Origin: Caldisericota bacterium | GTDB taxonomy: Bacteria > Caldisericota > JANLFM01 | DNA: 23,652 nucleotides | NCBI GenBank assembly: GCA_024655865.1 | Contig: JANLFM010000021.1 | Span: 1 to 23,652, forward strand | Direction of reading: 5' to 3' | In this document: in pieces, positions 1-10,215 of the stretch | Numbering within the stretch: the first letter of the stretch is position 1 | How the letters are laid out: every line of letters begins with the position of its first letter | Notes under the pieces: generated by a model | What the model saw: only the letters and a program-made list of their open reading frames with translations | What the model was told of the DNA's origin: nothing | Database searches by the model: none | Translations under genes and position numbers: made by a program

Positions 1-51
1 CTCTTTCCTATTGGATTTTCAATTGCCATTTCCTTTCCTCCTTTCCTTCTA

Positions 52-89
52 TACCCCAGGAAAATGTGGAACACTTTCCTGGGGACCCC
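52..89. repeat. 38-bp palindromic repeat, copy 1
   Basis: Arms CCCCAGGAAA (54-63) and TTTCCTGGGG (75-84) are perfectly complementary, and the unit starts TA and ends GACCCC. Copies of exactly the same length lie at 16655-16692 and 17017-17054, and a shorter one at 17063-17094. The copy at 17017 differs at only four positions. The pattern fits a dispersed REP-like or transcript-end palindrome family. Its function is not known. Confidence 0.7.
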
Positions 90-99
90 AATGTAATTT

Positions 100-139
100 C
101 CCAGAAAGTGCTTACGCCTTTCCTTGCGACCTTTCTGGG
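100..139. repeat. Hairpin of the same style, degenerate
   Basis: CCCAGAAAG (100-108) pairs with CTTTCTGGG (131-139) in a perfect 9-bp stem, followed by TGCCCC much as copy 1 is followed by ACCCC. A weaker relative with GAAAAGC and GCCTTTC blocks follows at about 154-187. These look like decayed members of the palindrome family clustered at one site. Confidence 0.45.
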
Positions 140-200
140 TGCCCCCAGTTTTTCCCCAAAGAAAAGCATCCGCCTTTCCCCAGGGCCCTCACATTTCCCC

Positions 201-236
201 TAAAACAAAAACAGGGCCGACTTTTGCCGACCCTGT
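201..236 (-). terminator. Intrinsic terminator, leftward
   Basis: On the minus strand ACAGGGTCGGC, loop AAAA, GTCGGCCCTGT forms an 11-bp stem in which two of the pairs are G:U. It is followed by TTTTTGTTTTA. On the plus strand the two wobbles become C:A mismatches, so the structure is only good as leftward RNA. It would end either the small RNA above or the long restriction operon whose last gene stops at 461. Confidence 0.65.
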
Positions 237-271
237 AAGGTAGAAGCTTGGGGGAGGCCAATGCTTCCTGC
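203..271 (-). ncRNA. Putative small regulatory RNA with C-rich loop
   Basis: Inferred from signals only. A leftward promoter-like pair (277-306) is followed by about 70 nt with no ORF. The transcript would form one hairpin (243-267: nine pairs, one bulged A, loop CCUCCC), then an intrinsic terminator (211-236) with a U-rich run. A C-rich single-stranded loop is a known feature of some bacterial sRNAs that pair with Shine-Dalgarno sequences, and CCUCCC is complementary to GGGAGG. The alternative is that the hairpins are only the 3' trailer of the restriction operon. No sRNA family was recognised. Confidence 0.3.
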
Positions 272-276
272 CCCTT

Positions 277-306
277 ACTTTAAACTATCGAACAAATGTT
301 TGTCAA
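277..306 (-). promoter_or_regulatory. Leftward sigma70-type promoter candidate
   Basis: Minus strand TTGACA (306-301), an 18-bp spacer, then TAAAGT (282-277). The -35 box is a full consensus match; the -10 box matches 4 of 6. The near-palindrome ACAAATGTTTGT (292-303) overlaps the -35 box and could be an operator. No gene follows to the left within the window, only the hairpin and terminator. Confidence 0.35.
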
Positions 307-396
307 GAGGAACTCGAACAATAGAAAACAGCGAAAAAATTTTTTTACATTTCTTTAAATTATTATAAGTTTTGTGCTATTATTTATACGGAAATG

Positions 397-458
397 CCGC
401 TTTCTCGAACTGTCGCAAACCAATGCGTGCGTTCCCCCTTAGGGGATAGAGAAAGCGG
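397..458. repeat. Nested inverted repeat behind the DUF3800 gene
   Basis: CCGCTTTCTC (397-406) and GAGAAAGCGG (449-458) are perfect complements 42 bases apart. Between them sit GAAC/GTTC and the short palindrome CCCCTTAGGGG (435-445), so a three-way-junction fold is possible. It begins two bases beyond the DUF3800 stop codon. There is no U-run, so it is not a textbook terminator. It may protect or mark the operon 3' end. Confidence 0.4.
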
Positions 459-460
459 AT

Positions 461-1078
461 TTATTTTGGCCATTTCTGGACCCATTTTTCTTTCACTCTT
501 ATTATCTCCCGATAAAGGTTGCTGTCTTTTTTCGTTTTGAAACTTCGGTGAACTGCCCCTGCAACCATGTCGGCAAGCTGCAATAGATTGTTCTGATGCG
601 ATTCCTGAATTTTTAGTTTTTTTAATATCCCCGGCTCAGTTTCTCTTTTTAAATATTTTGAGAGTTGCCTTTTAAATTCTCTTGAGCCGCTACCATCAAT
701 GACTACAATTGCTTCTTTTAAACATTTCTTAGCGTTTGAAAAAACCAATTTGCAAGAAAACTTATAAAAGGAATCACCAAAACAGAACCCCTTTCCATAA
801 AGTTTTTCCGGATCCTTGTTTATTACCACTGCATAGTAAAAGAAATCATAGGGAAGAATATTTTTATAAAAAGCAATTCTTTTGTTTTGATCTAGTTTCA
901 CAAATTTAAATTCTTGATTTTTTAAATTAAGATCCATCTTCAACTTCTCAATTTTATTGTCGCAGTTTAAAGCTTCCTCATGATTTTCAAAAACTACCAT
1001 TGCAACTACGAAGAAGTAGCTGGACCCCTTATCCACTTTTAAACCGGTATCACCTGATTCATCAATGAAAGCAAGCAT
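461..1078 (-). CDS. DUF3800 domain protein
   Basis: A 205-residue protein of the DUF3800 family, usually described as an uncharacterised, predicted RNase H-like or metal-dependent enzyme common in phages and defence loci. Visible family marks are IDESGD at residues 5-10, an IDGSGS segment in the middle, and QLADMVAGAVHR near the C-terminus (167 onward), all places where DUF3800 proteins keep acidic residues. Length is usual for the family. The ATG lies one base after the hsdR stop codon (TAA-A-ATG), so it is probably translated by ribosomes leaving hsdR and is the last gene of the operon. It is much more AT-rich than hsdR, suggesting separate acquisition. Assignment to the family is fairly secure; the biochemical role is not. 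Confidence 0.8.
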   Translation of the reverse strand: MLAFIDESGDTGLKVDKGSSYFFVVAMVVFENHEEALNCDNKIEKLKMDLNLKNQEFKFVKLDQNKRIAFYKNILPYDFFYYAVVINKDPEKLYGKGFCFGDSFYKFSCKLVFSNAKKCLKEAIVVIDGSGSREFKRQLSKYLKRETEPGILKKLKIQESHQNNLLQLADMVAGAVHRSFKTKKDSNLYREIIRVKEKWVQKWPK

Positions 1079-1079
1079 T

Positions 1080-4000
1080 TTATGCTTCCTTTACCCACTC
1101 CTCTGAGAGCACCTCCGCTTGTTCCAGAACGGTCTTGGTGGCCTTCTCCTGCTTATCCGGGGGGTAGCCATACTTGCGCAGGACCCGCTTAACGGCCACC
1201 CGCAATTGCGCCCGCACGCTCTCCCGCAAGGTCCAGTCTATAGTCACATTTTTCCGCACGGCGTTTACAAGCTCTTGAGCGATAGTGCGTAATTTCTCAT
1301 CTCCCAGTACTTTCACAGCAGAGTCATTGGTCTCCAAAGCATCGTAGAAGGCTAACTCTTCTTCCGTTAATCCGAGCTCCTTTCCCCGTAAGTCCGTGCT
1401 CCTTAGTTCCTTTGCCATTTCGATCAATTCTTCAATAACCTTGACGGCTTCTATGGCCCGGTTTTGGTATCGGCGAATGGTTCTCTCTAACATCTCTGAG
1501 AAGGATCGCGCCCTCACGATGTTTTTTCTCCTTAAGGTCTTGATCTCCCCTTCGAGCAATTTTCGAAGGAGTTCCACTGCCAGGTGCTTTTGAGGCATGT
1601 TGCTTACCTCATGTAGGAATTCATCGGAGAGGATAGAAATATCAGGTTTCTTTAGACCCGCAGCGGCAAAGAGGTCAATTACTCCTTCGGGGGCGATGGC
1701 TCGAGAAATGATCTGGCGGATAGCATGGTCTAATTCATCCTCACTCTTAGCTTCGGCTGGGGCCCTCTTCACCAGGATAGAACGCAGTGCTTGGAAAAAA
1801 GCCAGGTCATCGCGGATGTGCAAGGCCTTTTCATGGGGAACCGCCAGGGCGAAAGCCTGAGAAAGTTCCTGCACTGCTTTCAGGAAACGATCCTTTCCAT
1901 CCGGTTGAGCCAAAATGTGCTCTTGAGCCGCAGGCAAAATAGAGAGGCGCTCTTGCGGTGTGCCCGCAATCCAGCGGGACCAGTCAAAACCATGGAGAAG
2001 CCCGCAACAAATTTCGTATTTCTCCATCATCACTGCTACTGCTTTCTCCTGGTCAATGACTGCATCCCCGGTGCCCCCACTTTCCGTGTATGTATGAATA
2101 GCCTCTTTCAATTCCCGGGCCAGGCCCAGGTAATCCACGATGAGCCCTCCTGGTTTATCGCGGTAGACCCTATTCACCCGGGCGATAGCCTGCATTAACC
2201 CGTGACCGCGCATGGGTTTGTCAAGATACATGGTGTGGAGGGAGGGAGCATCAAATCCGGTAAGCCACATATCACGGACGATCACCACCTTGAAAGGATC
2301 GTCCGGATCCCGGAAGCGATCCGCTAATTTCTCTCGCCGCAGCTTGTTGCGGATGTGACACTGCCACTCCGGGGGGTCTGAAGCGGATCCAGTCATCACT
2401 ACTTTGATAATCCCTTTATCGTCATCCTCATGATGCCATTCCGGGCGTAGTCGCACGATCTCATTATAAAGATCAACGCAAATGCGCCTGCTCATGCAGA
2501 CGATCATGGCCTTGCCATCCATAGCCTCGAGGCGTTTCTCAAAATGCTCCACGATATCCTGGGCAATGAGTCGAAGTCGCTTCTCTGCTCCCACCACAGC
2601 TTCGAGCTGAGCCCACTTAGTCTTAAGCTTTTCCTTGCGCTCGACCTCTTCGCCCTCGGTGACTTCCTCAAAATCAGGATCAATTTTGGGCCTTTCCTCT
2701 TCATTTAAGGCCAGCTTTGCCAGCCTGCTCTCGTAATAGATGGGTACAGTGGCCTTGTCCTCTATGGAACGCTTGATATCGTAGATGCTGATGTAATCTC
2801 CAAATACCGCTCGGGTGTTCCGGTCCGTGAGTTCAATTGGGGTTCCAGTAAAGCCAATGAAGGAAGCGTTGGGGAGGGCATCTCGTATGTGGCGAGCGAA
2901 GCCGTCAATGAAGTCGTATTGGCTGCGGTGCGCCTCATCGGCAATGACTACTATGTTCCGCCGATCTGAGAGCAGAGGATAACGATCCCCCTTTTCCTCA
3001 GGTAGAAACTTTTGGATCGTGGTGAAAATAATGCCACCCGAGGCCCTCCTTAACTTTTGCTTTAAATCCTCACAGCTTTCAGCTTGAACCGGTGGTTGCC
3101 GCAGGAGTTCCTGACAGCGCGAGAAAGTGCCAAAAAGTTGGTCGTCCAGGTCGTTGCGGTCAGTAATGACGACGATAGTGGGATTCTCCATGGCGGGCTC
3201 GCGGATGATCCGCCCGGAATAGAAGACCATGGTCAAGCTCTTCCCGGACCCCTGGGTGTGCCAGACTACACCGATGCGCCGGTCTCCAAAGACCTGGTTG
3301 CGATTGCTCGTAGCCTCCTCTCTATGAAAAGCGGGGGAAACCGCGCCTTCCCTTTGAAGTCTCGCCGCCCGCAGTGTTTCCTCCACGGCTACTTTTACCG
3401 CATGGAACTGATGATAACCAGCAACGAGCTTGGAAGGGGTTCCCTTATTATCTTCAAAGACAATGAAGTCCCTAATTAACTCCAGAAAGTGGCGCCTATC
3501 AAAAACCCCTTCCAAAAGGACCTGCAATTCGGGCATGGATGAGTGCGCAAGCTCCTTTCCAGAGACTGTACGCCATGGCTTGAACCACTCCCAGCCCGCA
3601 GTGATGGTGCCCATGCGAGCTTCCACCCCATCTGAGACTACAAGCAATTCATTGAAAGAGAAAAGGTTTAAAAGCTCGGATTTATATGTCTGAAGGTGCT
3701 TAAAAGCTGTATAAGCAGTGGCATTCTCCTCGGCGGGATTCTTGAATTCCATAATTACTAAAGGCAGCCCATTGACAAAGATTAAAAGGTCAGGTCGGCG
3801 ATTATTCTTGTTTCCCACTACAGTGAACTGATTGACGGCCAACCAATCGTTGTTCTCTGGGTTCTCGAAGCCAAACACCTGCACTTGTGCTCCGGCAATG
3901 GAACCGTCTGGCCGACGGTATTCTACGTTTACCCCATCAACTACCATTTTATGAAAAGCCCGATTGCGCATGATTAAATTGGCCCCTTCCGGGCGAGTAA

Positions 4001-4220
4001 GCTTGCGGAACCCATCCTCGATGGCCTCATGTGGAAGGTCAGGATTTAAGCGATACAGTGCTTGGCGCAGGCGGTCTTCCAGTATGACCTGGCTGTAATC
4101 CTGCCGCTCGGCCCCGGGTTCTCTTGGGGCGATCTCCGGGCCGTGCTTGATTGTGTAGCCCAGGCTTTCCAGCCAGGCGAGGGCCGCAGATTCAACTTCG
4201 GATTCGGTGAAGTTATACAT
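1080..4220 (-). CDS. hsdR: Type I restriction enzyme R subunit (HsdR)
   Basis: A 1046-residue HsdR: the ATP-dependent translocase and endonuclease of the HsdR2M2S complex, which cuts DNA lacking the host methyl mark. The N-terminal nuclease has D144 in RRPDLLIF followed by E158-F-K160, the PD-(D/E)XK pattern. A GYHQFHAV segment (268-275) precedes the SF2 motor: Walker A HTQGSGKS (321-328), DEAH box (428-431), TGTP (458-461), WLTGFDAP (652-659) and QAIARVNR (677-684). The C-terminal third is the helical region that docks on the methylase. All motifs and the full length are present, with no frameshift. The gene starts seven bases after the stop of the DUF4209-like gene. Here hsdR lies at the far end of the operon, separated from hsdS by four unrelated genes. 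Confidence 0.97.
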   Translation of the reverse strand: MYNFTESEVESAALAWLESLGYTIKHGPEIAPREPGAERQDYSQVILEDRLRQALYRLNPDLPHEAIEDGFRKLTRPEGANLIMRNRAFHKMVVDGVNVEYRRPDGSIAGAQVQVFGFENPENNDWLAVNQFTVVGNKNNRRPDLLIFVNGLPLVIMEFKNPAEENATAYTAFKHLQTYKSELLNLFSFNELLVVSDGVEARMGTITAGWEWFKPWRTVSGKELAHSSMPELQVLLEGVFDRRHFLELIRDFIVFEDNKGTPSKLVAGYHQFHAVKVAVEETLRAARLQREGAVSPAFHREEATSNRNQVFGDRRIGVVWHTQGSGKSLTMVFYSGRIIREPAMENPTIVVITDRNDLDDQLFGTFSRCQELLRQPPVQAESCEDLKQKLRRASGGIIFTTIQKFLPEEKGDRYPLLSDRRNIVVIADEAHRSQYDFIDGFARHIRDALPNASFIGFTGTPIELTDRNTRAVFGDYISIYDIKRSIEDKATVPIYYESRLAKLALNEEERPKIDPDFEEVTEGEEVERKEKLKTKWAQLEAVVGAEKRLRLIAQDIVEHFEKRLEAMDGKAMIVCMSRRICVDLYNEIVRLRPEWHHEDDDKGIIKVVMTGSASDPPEWQCHIRNKLRREKLADRFRDPDDPFKVVIVRDMWLTGFDAPSLHTMYLDKPMRGHGLMQAIARVNRVYRDKPGGLIVDYLGLARELKEAIHTYTESGGTGDAVIDQEKAVAVMMEKYEICCGLLHGFDWSRWIAGTPQERLSILPAAQEHILAQPDGKDRFLKAVQELSQAFALAVPHEKALHIRDDLAFFQALRSILVKRAPAEAKSEDELDHAIRQIISRAIAPEGVIDLFAAAGLKKPDISILSDEFLHEVSNMPQKHLAVELLRKLLEGEIKTLRRKNIVRARSFSEMLERTIRRYQNRAIEAVKVIEELIEMAKELRSTDLRGKELGLTEEELAFYDALETNDSAVKVLGDEKLRTIAQELVNAVRKNVTIDWTLRESVRAQLRVAVKRVLRKYGYPPDKQEKATKTVLEQAEVLSEEWVKEA

Positions 4221-4227
4221 GGTCGGG

Positions 4228-5937
4228 TTACCCTTTCGACTCTTTTTTCTCGGTTTGTAGCAATGTAAGATGACAAGCTAAATGGATAAGCAATGTTGAG
4301 TCTTCTTTAGTTGTCTTTTGCAGTAAACCATGACAGATACGATTACGTAAGTTTACGCTAATGGGATTAACCAGCAAATTGTAAAAATATCGACGCCAGG
4401 ACTCATCTATCCTTCCCTTTAACTGCGCAAGTAATTTTCCTAATTGCACAACTCCTCCAGGGGTAGCCCCGACTGGCTCGTGAATTATCGCCAAGCCCAA
4501 AATTCTGGCTATATTACGAAAGACGGCCTCAATTCTGGGAACTAACAAATGCGCTGCAACATCATACTCACCCTTGAAGTACCAATTCACCCCTTGGGCG
4601 ATATTCTCTGCAATCTCAGGAGGTATTAGTTCAGTCGTAAAGAATTGGCTCAAATTTTCAACCTCTGGCATTCCATGCTTGTTAACTATTCTTTGAAGTA
4701 TATCTGTCGCCAGGTTGCCGAAAATTCTAATCCCCAAGGTTTCTTGTCTGACTACCTCTATTTCTATATTTTCTTCATAATCCCTACCAATGAAAATGGG
4801 AGCGTTGCTTTCATCAAGAACAAAGTTTGTCATTAGAAACTTGAGGGGGGACCGCTGTTTTACTTCTTCAAGGTTTTGCTCGTAATCACCACTTGGGGGA
4901 CCGTAGAAACCAAAACGTGTCAAAGACTCTGGCCAACCTTTTGCATCAACAAACCAATTCAAAAAATTTTCCACTTTTTCTTTTGGGATTTTTACCTCGG
5001 CGGTAATGGCCGACAGTCCAAGTTCTTCCTCAGGGATTGCTTGGATTTTTAGAAGTATCTCTTCAGCTATTTCTTTAAATCCAAAATTCCGAGCGAGTTC
5101 TAGAGCATGTTGCAAATGAGCCAAATATACTAAGCCCTGGCCTTCCCCTCTGCTTCTTTCGGCCTCTTCCAACCATCTATTAATCTGTTCTTTCCTCAGT
5201 TCATTTTTCCTACAGGGATCAGCAAGCTTAATCATTAATTCAAGGACGCTCTCAACTGTTGAAACGTCGCTTGAATAGACTTCCCTTGCTGATTTTAATA
5301 ATTCATGCACATCTTCCGGAATCTCCTCGGGTGGCAGGTCCATCAGAGCTTCAATAAGCCTCAATGAAATGTCTGAACGCCTTTCTGTCAAACTCAATTC
5401 TTGCTTAGCTTCGTTTATGATCAACTCAATGACTTTGTTTTTTCTTTCCTCATTTTTAACCTCTCTTGCGAGCTCTAAGGCTCTGATTAGACCAAGAGCC
5501 CGCTCTATTTCGTCCCATTGTCCTTTCGGGACCTGCATGTAGGCCTCGATGGCCACCTTGGCAAATAAATCCGGCCTCTGCCCCCATTTCCGAACCCATA
5601 ATAAATCTGCCAAACGAGAGCGAACCACTGGATGTTTACTAAGGTTAAGAATTTCCGCCCAGGTACTCAAGCTTTCTTCTGAAATTTTCGTCAATGGTGG
5701 AGGGAAAACGCCACTAACTGTTTCAATTAAGGGTGCAAAAGGGCCATAACGCCCTCGATACTCATCATTTGATTTTTCGACGTACATATATTCAAAAGCA
5801 TATACAAATATCCACAATGGATAGTCAGTGTTTTTTAAATCCTGCTTTCGCAAAAATGTCCCTATAGCATGCCAATGATTTGCATTTTTAGCTGCTTCTT
5901 CAAGTAAGTCTGCAATTTCGCTCTTGTCCATTTGCAT
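4228..5937 (-). CDS. DUF4209-like protein with RNxxxHG motif
   Basis: A 569-residue, soluble, mostly helical protein with no signal peptide or clear membrane segment. The strongest mark is RNRICHG at residues 531-537, in a helix-rich C-terminal domain. This is the RNxxxHG signature I associate with the DUF4209 family. It also fits the R-x4-6-H motif of HEPN ribonucleases, so an RNA-cutting, abortive-infection-type role is possible but unproven. Residues 1-110 (rich in W, Y and F) and a charged helical middle look like a separate N-terminal module. The gene is co-directional with hsdR, whose ATG follows its stop by seven bases, so the two are probably made together. Upstream GGAG lies 11 bases before the ATG; a second ATG at codon 3 is possible. 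Family call moderate, function unknown. Confidence 0.6.
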   Translation of the reverse strand: MQMDKSEIADLLEEAAKNANHWHAIGTFLRKQDLKNTDYPLWIFVYAFEYMYVEKSNDEYRGRYGPFAPLIETVSGVFPPPLTKISEESLSTWAEILNLSKHPVVRSRLADLLWVRKWGQRPDLFAKVAIEAYMQVPKGQWDEIERALGLIRALELAREVKNEERKNKVIELIINEAKQELSLTERRSDISLRLIEALMDLPPEEIPEDVHELLKSAREVYSSDVSTVESVLELMIKLADPCRKNELRKEQINRWLEEAERSRGEGQGLVYLAHLQHALELARNFGFKEIAEEILLKIQAIPEEELGLSAITAEVKIPKEKVENFLNWFVDAKGWPESLTRFGFYGPPSGDYEQNLEEVKQRSPLKFLMTNFVLDESNAPIFIGRDYEENIEIEVVRQETLGIRIFGNLATDILQRIVNKHGMPEVENLSQFFTTELIPPEIAENIAQGVNWYFKGEYDVAAHLLVPRIEAVFRNIARILGLAIIHEPVGATPGGVVQLGKLLAQLKGRIDESWRRYFYNLLVNPISVNLRNRICHGLLQKTTKEDSTLLIHLACHLTLLQTEKKESKG

Positions 5938-6048
5938 TTTTATTTGCGCTCCAACCTATGGCTCCAGAACTTCTCTTGATAAACTCTGCAATAATTTTTT
6001 GACTTTGTCATAGCAAAAAACCAAAGGGCTTCTAATAAGTACCAATTC

Positions 6049-7830
6049 TTACGCCAAGGACTCAAAACCTCGGCGGATTATTGAGGCCATCCTCCTCCGC
6101 CGTTCAGCCAAAAAGACTTCATATGGCATGTCCTCCCACCCTTCTGGCAAGGCATGTAGCTCATGCATCAACTTCCAATCAGACTCCTTAAATCGCTGGC
6201 GAATCTTCGGTACGTACTCAAAAGGAGGTGAATCGCCAATGTCCAAGTTATCCGGCCATTCTAACAGTGCGTAGTTTGCCTGCTGGTTGATGAGGGTCAT
6301 ATCCGTGATACCTTGGCTTTCCAGCCACCCTCTGGGAAACAGATGATGACGCTCCAAGGGTTTCTTCTTGGGTTTGATAGTGGGATCTAAAAGATCGGAA
6401 ACGCGCTTATGAGAGAATAGTACTGGGGTTCCTAATAGAACCTGGGCAGCAATGTAAGCGAATAATCCAGGGTTACGCGCAGAGGACGTTTCCAGGGCGG
6501 CAGGTAGAGTGATATTCCAGTAGTCGTTTGTTAGCTCGTTTGCCATAAGTTCATTTAAGACGGTTACAAACCTCTCGGAATTTGCGACCCCTCTTAAACG
6601 ATTAAGATCGCTGTCCATCACGGATTCTGGCGATGACGTGTAACGTCCCGTTAAGCTACTGAAAAAGAACCAGCGGCCAATTAGGTGTTGGAGCAGGTAC
6701 TCTGGCACACTAAAATGGTCCCGGCCAATTAAATAAAAAGCGTATGCGTATAGTAGGGCATTTTGGGAGGAGATGAGTTCCGAGCTGCGGAAACCGGCCC
6801 CATTGATAGCGCTGAGAAACTGGTGCCAGCGCGTGAGATCAAGCACCAAAGATTGGGCCTTCTTCAGGATTCCAAATTGCTCTTCTCGCCTTTCTGGAGA
6901 AATCTCACCAGTATCTATGTCTTTGCCACGAAGCACATTGTAAACTGCCTTGAGCGATCCTCGACGAAATCCAACAGCTACAGAGACCCTAAGCAATTGA
7001 TCGGGGTCAGGAAAAATCAGGTGATTAAAGGGGGAAGGGTGGCCGCCTAGTTTAAAAGGTTGACGTGACTCCCGGCAAAATCGTTCAAGCTCGGCCCGGC
7101 CATCGTCCCAGAAAACTGACATCAGGGTAAGGATAAAGTCTGCCTGATTTAACTTCACTCCTTCACTATTAATTCGGACGAAGATGGTCGCCACTTCTTC
7201 CTCATCAACAGTTGGAGCGATTTCAAGAGCGGTAAAAGGATATTTTTGAAGATCAAATAACCTATCAAGATTGCTACTGATGCGCTCTTCCTCTTCTGGA
7301 GAAATTGGCCCTTTAGCCTTCTGAAGCGATTGCAGAAAGTCTTTAATGATTAAGTAACTCGATTTCCCAGAGGCCCATAGCTTAGAAATGTTAGGAATCC
7401 ATTCGGGATCCTTTCTGATAGCAGCATCGCAAACCTCGAACTTGCCATCTCTGGGACGAAAAGCGATTTCAATTTCGCGCTCACAATAGTTATTATCAAG
7501 CACCTTTCGCCCTCTGAAAACTGCATATAGGGAAGTCAAGCGTTGTTGGCCATCAACAATTAGCCGTAAAGGAACAGAGTGCGCCTTTGTATCCAGGCCT
7601 ATCTGTTTGACCCCATTTACCTGACCGTTTTCCCAAAACAAAAGGTAACCCACCGGAAAACCATGGTACATGGAGTCGAAAAGGTCGCGCACTTTTGTGT
7701 TGGACCACACGAATGGCCTTTGAATATCTGGCAGGCCGATGTCTCCGATATCAATGTAATGAAGGAGGGACGACAGCTCGTAATCAACTCGTTTAAAACA
7801 GGTCTTTAAATTGTTTAGGTCCTCTAACAT
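6049..7830 (-). CDS. DUF262-HNH protein (GmrSD-like type IV restriction candidate)
   Basis: A 593-residue protein. The N-terminal DUF262 (ParB/GmrS-like) domain shows PDIQRPFVW (34-42) and the hallmark DGQQRLTSL (93-101). The C-terminal domain carries an HNH-type nuclease core: ERHHLFPRGWL with H495-H496, then N515 and N519 in an INQQAN segment. Fused DUF262 plus an HNH/DUF1524-like domain is the layout of GmrSD-type, nucleotide-dependent enzymes that restrict glucosylated or otherwise modified phage DNA. That would complement the type I system, which targets unmodified DNA. A clear ribosome binding site (AAAGGAG, 9 bases before the ATG) fixes the start. A 183-bp gap upstream holds small hairpins (7940-7957; 7973-7980 with its complement near 8000) and a 111-bp AT-rich gap follows. 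The exact substrate cannot be read from the sequence. Confidence 0.85.
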   Translation of the reverse strand: MLEDLNNLKTCFKRVDYELSSLLHYIDIGDIGLPDIQRPFVWSNTKVRDLFDSMYHGFPVGYLLFWENGQVNGVKQIGLDTKAHSVPLRLIVDGQQRLTSLYAVFRGRKVLDNNYCEREIEIAFRPRDGKFEVCDAAIRKDPEWIPNISKLWASGKSSYLIIKDFLQSLQKAKGPISPEEEERISSNLDRLFDLQKYPFTALEIAPTVDEEEVATIFVRINSEGVKLNQADFILTLMSVFWDDGRAELERFCRESRQPFKLGGHPSPFNHLIFPDPDQLLRVSVAVGFRRGSLKAVYNVLRGKDIDTGEISPERREEQFGILKKAQSLVLDLTRWHQFLSAINGAGFRSSELISSQNALLYAYAFYLIGRDHFSVPEYLLQHLIGRWFFFSSLTGRYTSSPESVMDSDLNRLRGVANSERFVTVLNELMANELTNDYWNITLPAALETSSARNPGLFAYIAAQVLLGTPVLFSHKRVSDLLDPTIKPKKKPLERHHLFPRGWLESQGITDMTLINQQANYALLEWPDNLDIGDSPPFEYVPKIRQRFKESDWKLMHELHALPEGWEDMPYEVFLAERRRRMASIIRRGFESLA

Positions 7831-8013
7831 TTTCTAAGCTCCTTTGAAAGAATTCTGCATCTTCTATATGGATTTCAACCTTTAGTAGCCTCGGGGTAGT
7901 GAACCGTCCATCACGCTTTCCCCCAAAACCCTAAACTTTCCTGGCGTTCCAGCCAGGGGATTCAAGCCAGGACAGCGTGGCCTCATCAACCTTTGACCCT
8001 GTCCACGCTGGCA

Positions 8014-8499
8014 TTAGCTGTACACTCCCAAAATCGCTAAAACAGCGTACATTGCCATGAAAATCAGCGGCACCCAGCCTTCAAGATGTGAAAGTGGGCG
8101 GTAAGCCTTGCCCTGTCCCCTTTCAGCAAGGTGCCACTCGTACTCGTAGATCGCCGCAGGCAGATACTTCTCAAGCTCGTGAATCACTTGAAACTTGATG
8201 GTATTCAAATTCCGGTACGAATGGATTAACCACCACCACACAAAACTGGCCAGGATTCCTGCAACCGGAACTGCAACGTGCCATACTGTAGATGAAGCGT
8301 GCTGCGAGGTCAGACCGTACAGGATAACGAGAGCAGTGTTCACCGTCAGAAGGTAGTTGTTCGCGGCAGTCCTTCGCTCGCTGACCTTATCAGCCGAGTC
8401 CACATATATCTTATACTGCTCAAATAACACCGCCTGCCACGACTCGCCGTAGGTTTCCTTGGTCTGCCGTATCAAGGAACTAGCGCCTTCTCTGGACAT
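8014..8499 (-). CDS. Small three-helix membrane protein paired with TIR gene
   Basis: A 161-residue protein with a charged helical N-terminus (1-45), predicted transmembrane helices at about 46-64, 72-93 and 142-160, and a charged segment between TM2 and TM3 containing SYRNLN and HELEKYLPA. The layout recalls SLATT-type and other small membrane effectors that are triggered by nucleotide signals, but I cannot assign it to a named family with confidence. It starts three bases after the stop of the TIR-like gene, and its ribosome binding site (GAGGT) overlaps that stop, so the two form a tight pair. The likely reading is that the TIR protein makes or senses a signal and this protein disrupts the membrane. 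That is inference from arrangement and topology. Confidence 0.6.
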   Translation of the reverse strand: MSREGASSLIRQTKETYGESWQAVLFEQYKIYVDSADKVSERRTAANNYLLTVNTALVILYGLTSQHASSTVWHVAVPVAGILASFVWWWLIHSYRNLNTIKFQVIHELEKYLPAAIYEYEWHLAERGQGKAYRPLSHLEGWVPLIFMAMYAVLAILGVYS

Positions 8500-8502
8500 T
8501 GC

Positions 8503-8892
8503 TTACCTCGCCCCACCAATCAGGGCCTTCAAGTTGTCCCACGTCCACTGGTAAATCTTGTCACTTGGCAGAGCGGATGCTGGCTTTGTGCACTTCTTAT
8601 CGCTGCGACCCCAGAGTAAGAAGTATGGCTTGCCTTCCTCCTGCGAAATCTTTAGCTCCTCTGCAACGCCTGTTGCAGTGTAAGTCCACTCCCCGCAGAT
8701 AACGATAGTCAGATCCGTGCGTCGGATGCGTTCTCGCACCCGCTCTTTCCAGTTTCCAGTCATCGGCTCCTTGACTGACCAGTCCTGAATACTGAAGGGC
8801 GAGTCTGGGTTCTTGGCCTGACCAACGAGAAGATTGCGCAGATCTTTATCGTGGTCAAAGTCAAAACTGATAAAAGCACGCTTAGTTGCCAT
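8503..8892 (-). CDS. ThsB-like TIR domain protein (MTH538/DUF1863 type)
   Basis: A 129-residue single-domain protein. The first strand reads KRAFISFDFDHD (4-15), followed by SPFSIQDWSVKE (31-42), a strand TIVICG (62-67), and the helix TATGVAEELKISQEEGKP (72-89) whose E78/E79 sit where TIR enzymes carry their catalytic glutamate. This is the pattern of the MTH538 TIR-like family, which includes ThsB of Thoeris, where the TIR domain converts NAD+ to a signal after phage sensing. No ThsA (SIR2-SLOG or Macro effector) is nearby; the only tight partner is the membrane protein that follows. A strong AAAGGAGG lies just before the ATG, and the gene starts 33 bases after hsdS. Confidence 0.8.
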   Translation of the reverse strand: MATKRAFISFDFDHDKDLRNLLVGQAKNPDSPFSIQDWSVKEPMTGNWKERVRERIRRTDLTIVICGEWTYTATGVAEELKISQEEGKPYFLLWGRSDKKCTKPASALPSDKIYQWTWDNLKALIGGAR

Positions 8893-8925
8893 GGTTCTGG
8901 CCTCCTTTCTTAGTGATTTCTGGCT

Positions 8926-10211
<1,286 letters not shown>

Positions 10212-10215
<4 letters not shown>

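Larger units (their letters stand above)
1..460. other. Gene-free left flank with palindromes and a putative small RNA
   Basis: No convincing protein gene is visible in this 460-base stretch. The only open frame near the left edge (11-238) is produced by palindromic repeats, has no ribosome binding site and resembles nothing. The first 190 bases hold a cluster of hairpin repeats, 203-306 holds a leftward promoter, hairpin and terminator, 306-396 is very AT-rich, and 397-458 is a nested inverted repeat directly behind the last gene of the large leftward operon. Confidence 0.6.

Noticed and set aside
11-238. Open frame of 75 codons on the plus strand
   Set aside because: It is built from palindromic repeats and the complement of the terminator, has no ribosome binding site and no protein-like pattern.
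1396-2198. Plus-strand open frames opposite hsdR
   Set aside because: Serine/arginine-rich shadows of the hsdR frame without ribosome sites.
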